Below are positions 53,971 through 63,297 of a stretch of DNA of 64,000 bases, piece by piece. Each line of letters begins with the position of its first letter. The stretch's first letter is position 1. The position numbers and the translations under genes were made by a program. The notes under the pieces are model-generated. The model had not been told where the DNA came from. It made no database searches and was given only the letters and a program-made list of their open reading frames with translations. Origin of the DNA: Pseudomonadota bacterium (GTDB lineage: Bacteria > Pseudomonadota > Alphaproteobacteria > Sphingomonadales > Sphingomonadaceae); contig JAEXAW010000022.1 in the NCBI GenBank assembly GCA_023458055.1, positions 1-64,000 on the forward strand, in the 5' to 3' direction.

Positions 53971-54362
53971 TTTTCAGGAACCTCCAGATGTACAGGCCGC
54001 GAAACGTCGCGACCCAGCCGTTACGGCCTTGAGTCGTTCCTACCGATTGGACAGGAAAAGCTCAAGACGCCAACGCTTGATGGCGCAATAGGGTCCTATC
54101 AATGAATATGCGTTGAATGATGGGTTGAGAGGCCGTTCAGCATCGTCAAAGACCAGGGCACCGATTGCCACATCCGGCACCCGCAACCGGATTTTCTCCG
54201 GCGAGACGGGCAGGAACTGCGCCCAATAAGCACATAGCCACCGCCAAGATCGCATATTTGGCATGTTTATAGTAAATTTTCGGTTTATAGGATGTTGAAC
54301 ATTCAGATATAGTTGGTCCGCCGCCGCGGTTCGGGCGGCAAAGACAAAATATGAGGACGCGT
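53971..54362. other. 392-base intergenic region between divergent genes
   Basis: This region separates the exported repeat protein (minus) from the coiled-coil membrane protein (plus) and should hold both promoters. It has a direct repeat GTTTATAG at 54265-54272 and 54283-54290 within an AT-rich patch. A 74-codon open frame on the minus strand (54040-54264) has no ribosome-binding site and was not accepted. I see no RNA gene. Confidence 0.5.
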
Positions 54363-56879
54363 ATGAACGGGGGAAAAAAAATCATCGGCTTATGGCGCAG
54401 CCAAGGCGCACAGGAGGATGATGGGATTGACGTGCATTTTCACACGGGCGGCTATGCCGATAACCCTGAAACCGCGCCCGAAACCATAATGTCCGAAACG
54501 GAAAGCTCTATGCCTGCAGCCGATGCGGCGGATATGGAGCAAGAACCCGCCGCTGACGCGCAAGACGACGCGGAATCCTTGATGTCTCCGTCTGTTGCGG
54601 CCCCTGATTTTGAACCTGAAATCACTCCGGAAGAACCATTTTTTTCTGCCGCCTCCGATTACACCTCTGATGAATATACAGCGACCCATGATGAAAATTG
54701 GATCGACGCACCGACCGATCCGCTGTGGAAGCGCCTTGCCGGACCGGTGTTGACGGTAATCGCAATCGGTTGGGTCGTTTTTTTCGCCTGGACATTATTC
54801 GGTCTTGGACGGCCCTCGCCAGACATCGCGGCTTGGCCCGCGATTATCGCACAAGCAACGATTCCGCTTGCGCTTATCGCGGTGCTTTATCTTGCCATCC
54901 AACGGTCGAGCTATGCGGAAGCGAACCGCTACGGCCTGATGGCCCAGCGCATGGTGCAGCAATCGCAGCAGATTGAAGAAAAGATTGCCGGGCTCAATGC
55001 TTACCTTGCAACAAGCCGCGAGGAATTGACCCGGCAAGCGGACGAAGTGACCGGCTTCGGCCTTAAGACAGCTCAAACCCTGCAGACTTCGGCACAGCAA
55101 ATCCGCGAGGCACTGACCGACGGATTGGCAGCCGGCAATCAGCTCGCCGATAACAGTACGCGCGCAATGCAGAATATGGACGGGCTGTTGGCGGGATTGC
55201 CAAAAGTTGATGACGTTGCCTTGCGCCTCACCGAAAATCTGCGCGAAGCGGGGCGCAATGCCCATCAGCACGGATCGGCCCTTGAAGCGCAGATCGCTGC
55301 GATCAACGAAAATAGCGAGCGCGCAACCACCGCGCTCGCGCGCCAGCAGGAAGAGCTTAAAGCGCAGCTTGCGGCTTTGACCGAACAGGTCACGTTGGCG
55401 CGGGGAGAATTGGAAAGCACCGCAAGAACCGCGACCGAGCGCTTCACCGAAAGCGGCCAGGCAGCCGAAGCGGCCTATTTGTCGGCACGGTCGGCGTCGG
55501 ACGAGCATACCACCGCCTATCTAGCGCAGCTCGATGCGGCCCATACGCGGCTTGATGATCGCGGGCAGTCCTTGCTCTCCGCCTTGACGGGAAAACTGGC
55601 AGAAGCCGATGCTGCGGTCGTAGCGCTCACCGAGCGCGTCGCTATGCAGGACGCGCAGGCGCAACATATCACCACCCAGCTGATTACCGCGCTTAACGAG
55701 CTGGATGGCGAATTTGCAAGCTTCGACGAGAAAGGCCGCCACCGGATCGAAGCGCTCGCAGCGGCTGTTGATGGCCTCACGGTTCACACCGAAACCATGG
55801 CCGGCAAGGTTCAGCTGGGTGCCGAAGGGACGAGCCAGCTCATCAGCCGGTCGGAAGATTTAATGGTCGCGCTCGATACTATCTCGCGTGAATTGGAAGA
55901 AAGCCTGCCCGCCGCCTTTGGCCGCCTCGATGAACGGCTCGCGGCAAGCCAGACCTCGCTGGGACTGGTGGGGCCCGAACTGGTGAAGGTCGAAAACGTC
56001 GCTGATGCAACCCTCGCCCGCCTGCGCGAGGCCGACGCCTTGGTCGGCAACCAGCATCGGCTCCTGCTCGAATCCGGCGAAGCCGGTCGCAAAGCCGCAG
56101 CAGAACAAAAATCGGTGCTCGAAGAATTGCAGCAGCTGATCGCGGCGATCAACCACGAGACGGATCAGCTCAGCAACGAAGCTGGCCCGCGTCTGGTCGA
56201 AGCGCTGGTTCGGGTGCGTCAAACCGCGACGCAGGCTTCGGATCGGGTACGCTCAGCGCTTGCGGCGGTCATTCCCGAAAGCGCCGAAAAGCTTGGTGCC
56301 GCCAGTTATGAGGCGCTTCATGCCGCTATCGGCAGCAAGGTTGACGAGCGCCTCGCGGCAATCGCTGCGGCCTCCGACCAAGCGGCGGCGTCGGCCGATG
56401 CGGCGACCGCGCGGCTCATGCAGCAGTTCACCAGCCTCACCGAAGCCAGCGCTGAAGCTGAGAAACGGGTCGGCGATGCCAAGGCGGCGTTGGAAGAAGC
56501 GGATCACGACAATCTTACCCGCCGGGTTGCGGTACTCACCGAATCGCTCAATTCGACGGCGATTGATGTCAGCAAAATCCTGTCCAATGATGTCACCGAT
56601 ACGGCGTGGGAGGCCTATCTCAAAGGCGACCGCGGCGTCTTTACGCGGCGCGCCGTGCGGCTCCTCGACAATAATGAGGCGCGCGAAATTCTGCGCTATT
56701 ATGACAGTGACGTCGAGTTCCGCAGCCATGTGAACCGCTATATCCATGATTTTGAAGCGATCCTGCGCAACCTCATGGGCGCGCGCGACGGGTCGGCGCT
56801 CAGCGTGACTTTGCTGTCATCGGATATGGGCAAGCTTTATGTCGCGCTCGCGCAGGCGATTGAGCGCCTGCGTAACTAA
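54363..56879 (+). CDS. Large membrane-anchored coiled-coil protein of unknown function
   Basis: This 838-residue protein has an acidic N-terminal region (about 120 residues rich in Glu/Asp/Ala) and two adjacent membrane helices (LTVIAIGWVVFFAWTLFGLG and a second near IPLALIAVLYLAI). About 520 residues of almost continuous coiled coil with methyl-accepting-protein-like spacing follow, then a compact C-terminal domain ending LGKLYVALAQAIERLRN-like (DMGKLYVALAQAIERLRN). I do not recognise a named family. GAGGA at 54354-54358 favours the ATG at 54363 over one at 54351. A structural or polarity/division role is a guess. Confidence 0.75.
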   Translation: MNGGKKIIGLWRSQGAQEDDGIDVHFHTGGYADNPETAPETIMSETESSMPAADAADMEQEPAADAQDDAESLMSPSVAAPDFEPEITPEEPFFSAASDYTSDEYTATHDENWIDAPTDPLWKRLAGPVLTVIAIGWVVFFAWTLFGLGRPSPDIAAWPAIIAQATIPLALIAVLYLAIQRSSYAEANRYGLMAQRMVQQSQQIEEKIAGLNAYLATSREELTRQADEVTGFGLKTAQTLQTSAQQIREALTDGLAAGNQLADNSTRAMQNMDGLLAGLPKVDDVALRLTENLREAGRNAHQHGSALEAQIAAINENSERATTALARQQEELKAQLAALTEQVTLARGELESTARTATERFTESGQAAEAAYLSARSASDEHTTAYLAQLDAAHTRLDDRGQSLLSALTGKLAEADAAVVALTERVAMQDAQAQHITTQLITALNELDGEFASFDEKGRHRIEALAAAVDGLTVHTETMAGKVQLGAEGTSQLISRSEDLMVALDTISRELEESLPAAFGRLDERLAASQTSLGLVGPELVKVENVADATLARLREADALVGNQHRLLLESGEAGRKAAAEQKSVLEELQQLIAAINHETDQLSNEAGPRLVEALVRVRQTATQASDRVRSALAAVIPESAEKLGAASYEALHAAIGSKVDERLAAIAAASDQAAASADAATARLMQQFTSLTEASAEAEKRVGDAKAALEEADHDNLTRRVAVLTESLNSTAIDVSKILSNDVTDTAWEAYLKGDRGVFTRRAVRLLDNNEAREILRYYDSDVEFRSHVNRYIHDFEAILRNLMGARDGSALSVTLLSSDMGKLYVALAQAIERLRN

Positions 56880-56895
56880 CGGAACGGCGCGCCGA

Positions 56896-57156
56896 TCAGG
56901 CGAAAAAGTCGAGATCTTCGGCACCAATCCACCCTTGGGTGTAATTGGCGTAATAGAGCGCGAACAGGATGATCGCGACGATGGTTGTGCGCACGATCAC
57001 CTTTTTGGGCTGGAAATTGGCAGGCGCGCTTTCGGCCTGCCCCGGCACCTTTTCAACCCCCATCTCGTCGGAGGTACGCACACCGAACGGGAGCACGAAA
57101 AACGCGCTCATCACCCAGAACAGGCAAAAGATAGCCAGAGCCGAAGTCCATTTCAT
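56896..57156 (-). CDS. DUF1467 small membrane protein
   Basis: This 86-residue protein has two membrane helices, about residues 5-24 and 55-74. It starts MKWTSALAIFCLFWVMSAFF and contains GVRTSDEMG, the pattern of the DUF1467 family found beside rnj in alphaproteobacteria. It lies 11 bases after the RNase J gene on the same strand. The function is unknown. Confidence 0.85.
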   Translation of the reverse strand: MKWTSALAIFCLFWVMSAFFVLPFGVRTSDEMGVEKVPGQAESAPANFQPKKVIVRTTIVAIILFALYYANYTQGWIGAEDLDFFA

Positions 57157-57167
57157 GGCTTGGCGCT

Positions 57168-58808
57168 TTAGACCTCCAGGATCAGAACATCAACGATGGG
57201 CTTTTTGCCGGTCCATTCGGTCGCGACCCGGCGCACCGCCAGACGGATATTTTCGCGCCTTTTGTCTATGTCACGCGCAGGCTCACCCGCTGCCATTCCG
57301 GCTGCGTGGACCATGTCATCGATAAAATCGTCGCGCTCATGTTCGACCGGCACGCCTTGATAGCGCACGCGCGCCGATCCAACCGGACGTTCGGCCCCGT
57401 CAATCGCCACCGCGACCGAAATATGGCCATTGAGCGCCAGTTTGCGCCGCTGGTTGATCGTCTCGCCATCGGCGGGCAGGATGACATCACCGTCAAGCAC
57501 CAGCCTGCCGCTGCGCACATGATCGATCACCTTGGGATCGCCGGGCGCAAGCCGCACCACCTGCCCGTTTCTCTGGAACATCGCCTGCTGGACGCCATGC
57601 GATAGCGCAAAGCGGCATTGCTCCTGCATATGGCGCACCTCGCCATGCACCGGCATCACGATGCGCGGGCGGATATATTCATACATGAGCGCAAGTTCCG
57701 GCCGTCCCGGATGGCCCGACACATGGATATGCGCCTGGCGTTCGGTGACCATCACCACGCCCTTCAGCGCCAACTGGTTCTGGATCCGGCCAATGGCGAG
57801 TTCATTGCCGGGGATTTGGCGGGAGGAAAACAGGCACCAATCGCCTGCATCAAGCTTGATCTGGTGGACATCACCCGCGATCCGGGCGAGCGCGGCGCGG
57901 GGTTCACCCTGCCCGCCTGTTGCAATGATCATCACCTTGTCGCGCGGCAACCGCATCGCCGTGTCGAAATCGACCAGCGGCGGAAAGTCTTTCAAATAGC
58001 CATTTGCCTGGCTGACCGCGATGATGCGGTCGAGCGAACGGCCTGCGACGCAAAGCTGTCGTCCGGTTTCGCGCGCCACTTCGCCCAGCGTTTTAAGCCG
58101 CGCAGCATTGGAGGCAAAGGTCGTGACCAGCACGCGCGCCGGTGCCTTGCGCACGGTTTCGAGCAGGCCCGCTTTAACCCCGCCTTCGCTACCCGCAGCT
58201 TCGGCGTTAAAAACATTGGTGCTGTCACACACCAGCGCGAGAATATCTTCATCGCCAATCGCGCGCAGCCGATCGGCAGGGGCTTGCTGACCAATCCCCA
58301 TATGGTCGTCAAACTTCCAGTCGCCGGTGTGAAACACTTTACCATAGGGCGTTTCGATGATGCAGGCTGACATATCGGGGATCGAGTGCGCCAGCTGGAC
58401 AAACCGGAAATGGAACGGGCCCAGATCAAATTCCCCGTCCATGTCGATGACATGGAGCTTGACCTTATCCTCCAGCCCCTCTTCGGCCAGTTTCCCCCGG
58501 ATCATCGCGGCAGTAAAGCGGTTGGCATAAAGCGGCACGCCAAGGTCATGCGCAAGATAAGGCACCGCGCCGATATGGTCCTCATGCGCATGGGTGAGCA
58601 CGATGCCGAGGAGATTTTCCTTTTGCTGTTCAATAAATTCAATGTCGGGGAGGATGACGTCAATGCCCGGATAGTCGGCATTACCGAAGGTCACGCCGAG
58701 GTCGACCATCACCCATTTGCCCTCGCACCCGTAAAGGTTGAGATTCATCCCGATCTCGTCAGACCCGCCGAGCGCAAGGAAAAGCAATTCGTTGCCGGGC
58801 ACGGTCAC
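57168..58808 (-). CDS. rnj: Ribonuclease J
   Basis: This 546-residue beta-CASP metallo-beta-lactamase RNase matures rRNA and degrades mRNA as endo- and 5'-exonuclease. Metal motif LTHAHEDHIG spans residues 71-80 (His73, His75, Asp77, His78), with further metal-binding histidines in the VQLAHSIPD and the MPVHGEVRHM segments. Alphaproteobacteria carry a single RNase J of this length. The start overlaps the coaX stop by four bases, so coaX-rnj are translationally coupled, with birA upstream. Confidence 0.95.
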   Translation of the reverse strand: MTVPGNELLFLALGGSDEIGMNLNLYGCEGKWVMVDLGVTFGNADYPGIDVILPDIEFIEQQKENLLGIVLTHAHEDHIGAVPYLAHDLGVPLYANRFTAAMIRGKLAEEGLEDKVKLHVIDMDGEFDLGPFHFRFVQLAHSIPDMSACIIETPYGKVFHTGDWKFDDHMGIGQQAPADRLRAIGDEDILALVCDSTNVFNAEAAGSEGGVKAGLLETVRKAPARVLVTTFASNAARLKTLGEVARETGRQLCVAGRSLDRIIAVSQANGYLKDFPPLVDFDTAMRLPRDKVMIIATGGQGEPRAALARIAGDVHQIKLDAGDWCLFSSRQIPGNELAIGRIQNQLALKGVVMVTERQAHIHVSGHPGRPELALMYEYIRPRIVMPVHGEVRHMQEQCRFALSHGVQQAMFQRNGQVVRLAPGDPKVIDHVRSGRLVLDGDVILPADGETINQRRKLALNGHISVAVAIDGAERPVGSARVRYQGVPVEHERDDFIDDMVHAAGMAAGEPARDIDKRRENIRLAVRRVATEWTGKKPIVDVLILEV

Positions 58809-59587
58809 TGCGTGCGGCTCCGGTAAAGCGTCGCGATGCCGCGCAGGGTCAGGTCCGGGTCGATCTGATCGAACAAATAGGCATGTTGCTGGAACAAAGG
58901 CGCAAGGCCTCCGGTCGCGATAACCTTAACAGGCTTGCCGATTTCGGCTTTCATACGCTGGAGCAATCCTTCCATCATCGCGACATAGCCCCAATAAATA
59001 CCGATCAGCATCTGGCTTTCGGTAGTGCGGCCGATCACGCTGGTGCTGGCAGGCGCTTCGATGCCGATACGGGGGAGTTTGGCGGCGGCGGCAACCAGCG
59101 CATCGAGTGACAGGTTGATGCCCGGCGCGATAATCCCGCCCATATAGGCACCGTCCGCCCCGACATGGTCAACCGTCGTGGCCGTGCCGAAACTGATCAC
59201 GATCTTGTCCGTATCGGGCGCGAGCGCTTGAGCGGCAATCGCATTGACTGCGCGGTCCGCGCCGACCTGTTGTGGTTCATCGACTTTGAGCGCAATGCCC
59301 CATTCAAGCGGCGCGCGGCCTGCGACCAGCGCGTCGGTGCCGAAATATTTCGACGCGAGCAGTTGGAGGTTATGGAGCGCACGCGGCACGACGGTCGATA
59401 TGACCACCGTATCGACATCATCGCGCGCATAGCCTTCCATCCGCAGCAACTGGTCGAGCCAGACCGCATATTCGTCAGCCGTACGACGGGGATCGGTCGC
59501 AATGCGCCAGCGCTGGCGGATCTCGCCTTCGCTATCGACCAGCGCGAATTTCACATTGGTGTTGCCGGTATCAATCGCGAGCAGCAT
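58805..59587 (-). CDS. coaX: Type III pantothenate kinase
   Basis: This enzyme phosphorylates pantothenate, the first step of coenzyme A synthesis. It has 260 residues with ASKHA-fold phosphate motif DTGNTNVKF near residues 6-14, and GADRAVNAIAA and ISFGTATTVDHV segments. The ATG at 59587 has AAGGGA upstream and overlaps the end of birA by 17 bases; an in-frame TTG at 59605 is less likely. CoaX is insensitive to CoA feedback in relatives. Confidence 0.94.
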   Translation of the reverse strand: MLLAIDTGNTNVKFALVDSEGEIRQRWRIATDPRRTADEYAVWLDQLLRMEGYARDDVDTVVISTVVPRALHNLQLLASKYFGTDALVAGRAPLEWGIALKVDEPQQVGADRAVNAIAAQALAPDTDKIVISFGTATTVDHVGADGAYMGGIIAPGINLSLDALVAAAAKLPRIGIEAPASTSVIGRTTESQMLIGIYWGYVAMMEGLLQRMKAEIGKPVKVIATGGLAPLFQQHAYLFDQIDPDLTLRGIATLYRSRTQ

Positions 59588-60299
59588 CGCTGCTTGTCCC
59601 TTCAATCTCTATATCGCCCGAATGGATTATCACGGTTTCACCGTCGGGCAACCGTAGTTTCAACATCGCATCAGGGGTTAACCCTGCAAAGCGGCCCTCA
59701 ATCGGCTTGCCATCCTTGTCGGTGGTGGTGAGCCTGGTCTCCGGCTGATGCGCGCGCACACTCCATGCCTCGGCGATAGCAGCAAGACCATCGTGCCGCC
59801 AGCGTTGCAACGCTGAGGCAAATTGCTCTGCCAGCGTTTCGCAGAAATCCGCCGCATCGGGTGCCGGGCCAATCTGGCTCAGCGCTGCGGTCACGCGTTC
59901 GGGGAGCTGCGGCGCGTGAGCAAGGTTAACACCAATGCCGATCACCACCGCATCGCCCTGCCGTTCGAGCAGGATGCCCGCAAGCTTGTTGCCGCCGAGC
60001 AGTACATCATTGGGCCATTTGATCAGGATGTCGGCGCGCGGTACGGCCACGCGGATCGCTTCATAAAGCGCAATGGCAGCGACCAACGATAGCGTGTGCG
60101 CGGGTGGGTCATCAGGCCGAAGCCGCACCAGCGTCGACGCATAAAGATTGCCGCGCGGACTTTGCCAGCTCCGCCCCAAGCGCCCGCGCCCGCCGGTCTG
60201 GATATCAGCGCGCAGCCACAGACCTTCCGGCGCGCCATCGGCAGCGCGCGCCAGCAGATCGGCATTGGTCGAGCCGGTTTCGGCGATATGGTCGATCAA
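59571..60299 (-). CDS. birA: Biotin--[acetyl-CoA-carboxylase] ligase
   Basis: It attaches biotin to acetyl-CoA carboxylase carrier protein. The 242-residue catalytic-only form lacks the N-terminal HTH of E. coli BirA, so it is not a repressor. GRGRLGRSWQSPRGNLYAS is the biotinyl-AMP binding loop and IKWPNDVLLGGNKLAGIL the catalytic lysine region. The frame begins with TTG at 60299, 14 bases after nuoN; the true start may differ by a few codons. Confidence 0.92.
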   Translation of the reverse strand: MIDHIAETGSTNADLLARAADGAPEGLWLRADIQTGGRGRLGRSWQSPRGNLYASTLVRLRPDDPPAHTLSLVAAIALYEAIRVAVPRADILIKWPNDVLLGGNKLAGILLERQGDAVVIGIGVNLAHAPQLPERVTAALSQIGPAPDAADFCETLAEQFASALQRWRHDGLAAIAEAWSVRAHQPETRLTTTDKDGKPIEGRFAGLTPDAMLKLRLPDGETVIIHSGDIEIEGTSSDAARD

Positions 60300-60313
60300 A
60301 TGGCGCGCGCGTT

Positions 60314-61747
60314 TCAGAACAGGGCTTTGGCCGCTGCAGTCGAACTGGCGGTGAGTGCCGGAATCGCGAGATAGCCGAAGAAGGACACGGCAACTGCGGT
60401 TAGCGCCATGATCGCCTTGTCGATGACCGGCCCGTCATTGGCGAACTCGCCGGTCGGCTCGTCGAAATACATCGTCTTGACGATCTTTAGATAATAGAAG
60501 GCCCCGACAACAGCCGCCAGCACGCCGATCACCGCAAGCGGCATCAACCCTGCCGAGACCGCCGCGTTAAACACGAGCAGCTTGGGCCAGAAGCCGAACA
60601 TCGGCGGCACGCCAGCCATGCTGAACATGAAAACCGCAAAAGCAAAAGCGAGCCACGGGCGGTTCTTGTTCAATCCGGCGAGCGATTGGATATCCTCGAC
60701 ATATTCGCCATCGGCGCGGCGCATCTGGAGCACACAGATAAATGCGCCGAGCGTTGTTGCGGCATAGACCGCCATATACACCAGTACCGCCGACACGCCC
60801 GCTTCATTGCCAGCGGCCAAACCGATGAGCGCAAAGCCGACATTGTTGATCGACGAATAAGCCAGCAGGCGCTTGATATTGGTCTGGCGCACGGCGGCAA
60901 CCGCGCCGAGGATCGTCGACAGGATAGCGATCACCATGATGATCTGCTGCCAGTCGAATTTGCCGGGGCCCAATGCTTCAATCACCACGCGGGTGAGCAG
61001 GGCAACGCTTGCGACCTTGGGGGCGCTTGCGAAGAAGGCAGTCACCGGCGTTGGCGCGCCTTCATAAACGTCGGGCGTCCACATATGGAACGGCACCGCG
61101 CTGATCTTGAAGCTGAGTCCAGCCAGGACAAAGACGAGCCCGAACAACAGGCCTGCATTTTTTTCGGCCGCAAACGCATTGGCAATGCCGGCAAATTCGG
61201 TCGTGCCGGTAAAGCCATAGAGAAGCGACATACCATAGAGCAGGATGCCGCTCGCGAGCGCGCCAAGCACGAAATATTTAAGCCCCGCTTCGGTCGAACG
61301 ATCATCCTTGCGCATGAAGCTTGCAAGGACATAGGCCGCGAGCGAGTTCAGTTCGAGCCCGATATAGAGCGAGATCAGGTCGGTCGCGCTCACCATGATC
61401 CCCATGCCAACCGATGCGAACAGGATCAGCGCCGCATATTCGGCGCGCATCGGCCCATCGCTTGAGAAAAAGCGCGGCGCAATCAGGATCGACACCGCGC
61501 TCGCGGCATAGATCACGATCTTGGCAAAATGCGAAAAGGCATCGGCCTGGAAGGTGCCGGAGAAGGCAAGACCGCCCTCGCCTGTTACGGTGCGCAGCGC
61601 GATAGCGGCGAGCGCAAGGGTCGCAACCGCAATCCAGTTGCTGATGCGCGATGCGGTATCGCCAGCAAAAGCTGCGATCATCAGCACGATCAGCGCGCCT
61701 GCAGTCAGCACCAGCTCGGGCGCGATCATCATGAAATCATGCGACAT
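60314..61747 (-). CDS. nuoN: NADH-quinone oxidoreductase subunit N
   Basis: This is a proton-pumping membrane subunit of complex I, 477 residues with about 14 helices. It carries the conserved KISAVPFHMWTPDVYEGAPT loop typical of NuoN/ND2-type antiporter-like subunits. The ATG overlaps the nuoM stop by one base. It is the last gene of the nuo operon, with birA directly downstream. Confidence 0.96.
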   Translation of the reverse strand: MSHDFMMIAPELVLTAGALIVLMIAAFAGDTASRISNWIAVATLALAAIALRTVTGEGGLAFSGTFQADAFSHFAKIVIYAASAVSILIAPRFFSSDGPMRAEYAALILFASVGMGIMVSATDLISLYIGLELNSLAAYVLASFMRKDDRSTEAGLKYFVLGALASGILLYGMSLLYGFTGTTEFAGIANAFAAEKNAGLLFGLVFVLAGLSFKISAVPFHMWTPDVYEGAPTPVTAFFASAPKVASVALLTRVVIEALGPGKFDWQQIIMVIAILSTILGAVAAVRQTNIKRLLAYSSINNVGFALIGLAAGNEAGVSAVLVYMAVYAATTLGAFICVLQMRRADGEYVEDIQSLAGLNKNRPWLAFAFAVFMFSMAGVPPMFGFWPKLLVFNAAVSAGLMPLAVIGVLAAVVGAFYYLKIVKTMYFDEPTGEFANDGPVIDKAIMALTAVAVSFFGYLAIPALTASSTAAAKALF

Positions 61748-63297
61748 CAGTGCGCCTCCCCGTGCGCTGCATTGGTGGGCGCTTCAGTTTTCGGAGCGGG
61801 CTTTCCGGCGGCAAGATGCGCGTCGCCCGGATGCTTGGCCGGCGCCATACGCGCAACCAGCGCCTTCACGTCATTGCGCATCGGCGCGATGAAGCTTTCG
61901 GGATAAACCCCCATCCACAAAACAACCGCCGCGATCGGCGCAAGCATCGCCCATTCGCGCGCGTTCAGATCGGGCATCGCCGCCGCGTCGGCATTTTTCT
62001 GGTCGCCATAGGCAATGCGGCGATACAGATAGAGCATATAGCCCGCACCCAAGATGATACCGGTCGTTGCAAAGAACACTGTCCAACTCGACGCTTCGTA
62101 AATCCCCATCAGCGAGAGGAATTCGCCAACGAACCCGCTGGTGCCCGGAAGGCCAATCGAGGCCATGGTGAACAACAGGAAGAAGATCGCATATTTCGGC
62201 ATGTTGATCGACAGGCCGCCATAACGGTCAATCTCGCGCGTATGGAGGCGGTCATAGATAACGCCAACGCACAGGAACAGCGCGCCCGAAACAAGGCCGT
62301 GCGAGAGCATCACCACGATGCCGCCCTCAATTCCTTGCTGGTTCAATGCATAGATGCCCGCCGTCACAATCGCCATGTGAGCGACCGAGGAATAAGCGAT
62401 CAGCTTCTTCATATCGGTCTGCACCAGCGCGATGAGCGAGGTCACGACCACGGCGATGCACGACAGGAGGAAGATCAGCCAGGCAAGGTCAGCGCTCGCT
62501 TGCGGGAACATCGGCAACGAGAAGCGCAGGAAGCCATAGCCGCCCATCTTGAGGAGCACGCCCGCAAGAATAACCGACCCGGCGGTCGGCGCCTGCACGT
62601 GCGCGTCGGGCAGCCAGGTGTGGAGCGGCCACATCGGTACCTTCACCGCGAAGCTTGCGAAGAAGGCAAACCACAGCCATTTTTGCGCATGAACCGGGAA
62701 ATCGGTGTTCATCAGCGTCGGGATATCGCTGGTTCCTGCCGCGTTAATCATCCACAGCATCGCGATCAGCATCAACACCGATCCCAGGAAGGTGTAGAGG
62801 AAGAATTTATAGCTCGCATAAATGCGATCCTTGCCGCCCCAGATACCGATGATCAGATACATCGGAATGAGGCCTGCTTCGAACATGATGTAGAAGAGGA
62901 TCAAATCCTGCGCGCAGAACACGCCGATCATCAGCGTTTCGATCAGGAGGAAACAGGCCATGTAGAGCCCGGTGCGGTCCTTGATCGTCTCCCAGCTTGC
63001 GAGGATACAGATCGGCATCAGGAATACCGAGAGCATGATGAGCATCAGGGCAATGCCGTCAATGCCGACCTTATATTGCATGAGGCCGCCGAACGAGCCC
63101 CATTGCTCGACGAACTGCCACTGCGCGCCGCCAATATCGAAATTGGCCCACAACATGATGCCAAGCACGAGATCGGCGAGCGTCGCGAGCAGCGCAATCC
63201 AGCGCGAGGTCTTTGCATCCACCAACAGGCAGAGCGCTCCCGCGATCAGCGGAATTGCGAGCATCACGCTCAAAATGGGAAAGCCAAGCTGGTTCAT
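61747..63297 (-). CDS. nuoM: NADH-quinone oxidoreductase subunit M
   Basis: This 516-residue antiporter-like subunit of complex I has about 14 helices and the signature VKVPMWPLHTWLPDAHVQAP. The ATG at 63297 (MNQLGFPILSV) overlaps the nuoL stop (ATGA); an in-frame start seven codons earlier lies within nuoL. The histidine- and proline-rich C-terminus (KHPGDAHLAAGKPAPKTEAP) is unremarkable for this group. Confidence 0.96.
   Translation of the reverse strand: MNQLGFPILSVMLAIPLIAGALCLLVDAKTSRWIALLATLADLVLGIMLWANFDIGGAQWQFVEQWGSFGGLMQYKVGIDGIALMLIMLSVFLMPICILASWETIKDRTGLYMACFLLIETLMIGVFCAQDLILFYIMFEAGLIPMYLIIGIWGGKDRIYASYKFFLYTFLGSVLMLIAMLWMINAAGTSDIPTLMNTDFPVHAQKWLWFAFFASFAVKVPMWPLHTWLPDAHVQAPTAGSVILAGVLLKMGGYGFLRFSLPMFPQASADLAWLIFLLSCIAVVVTSLIALVQTDMKKLIAYSSVAHMAIVTAGIYALNQQGIEGGIVVMLSHGLVSGALFLCVGVIYDRLHTREIDRYGGLSINMPKYAIFFLLFTMASIGLPGTSGFVGEFLSLMGIYEASSWTVFFATTGIILGAGYMLYLYRRIAYGDQKNADAAAMPDLNAREWAMLAPIAAVVLWMGVYPESFIAPMRNDVKALVARMAPAKHPGDAHLAAGKPAPKTEAPTNAAHGEAH

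Noticed and set aside
54040..54264. 74-codon minus-strand open frame
   Set aside because: There is no ribosome-binding site and no recognisable motif; it lies in the region expected to hold divergent promoters.
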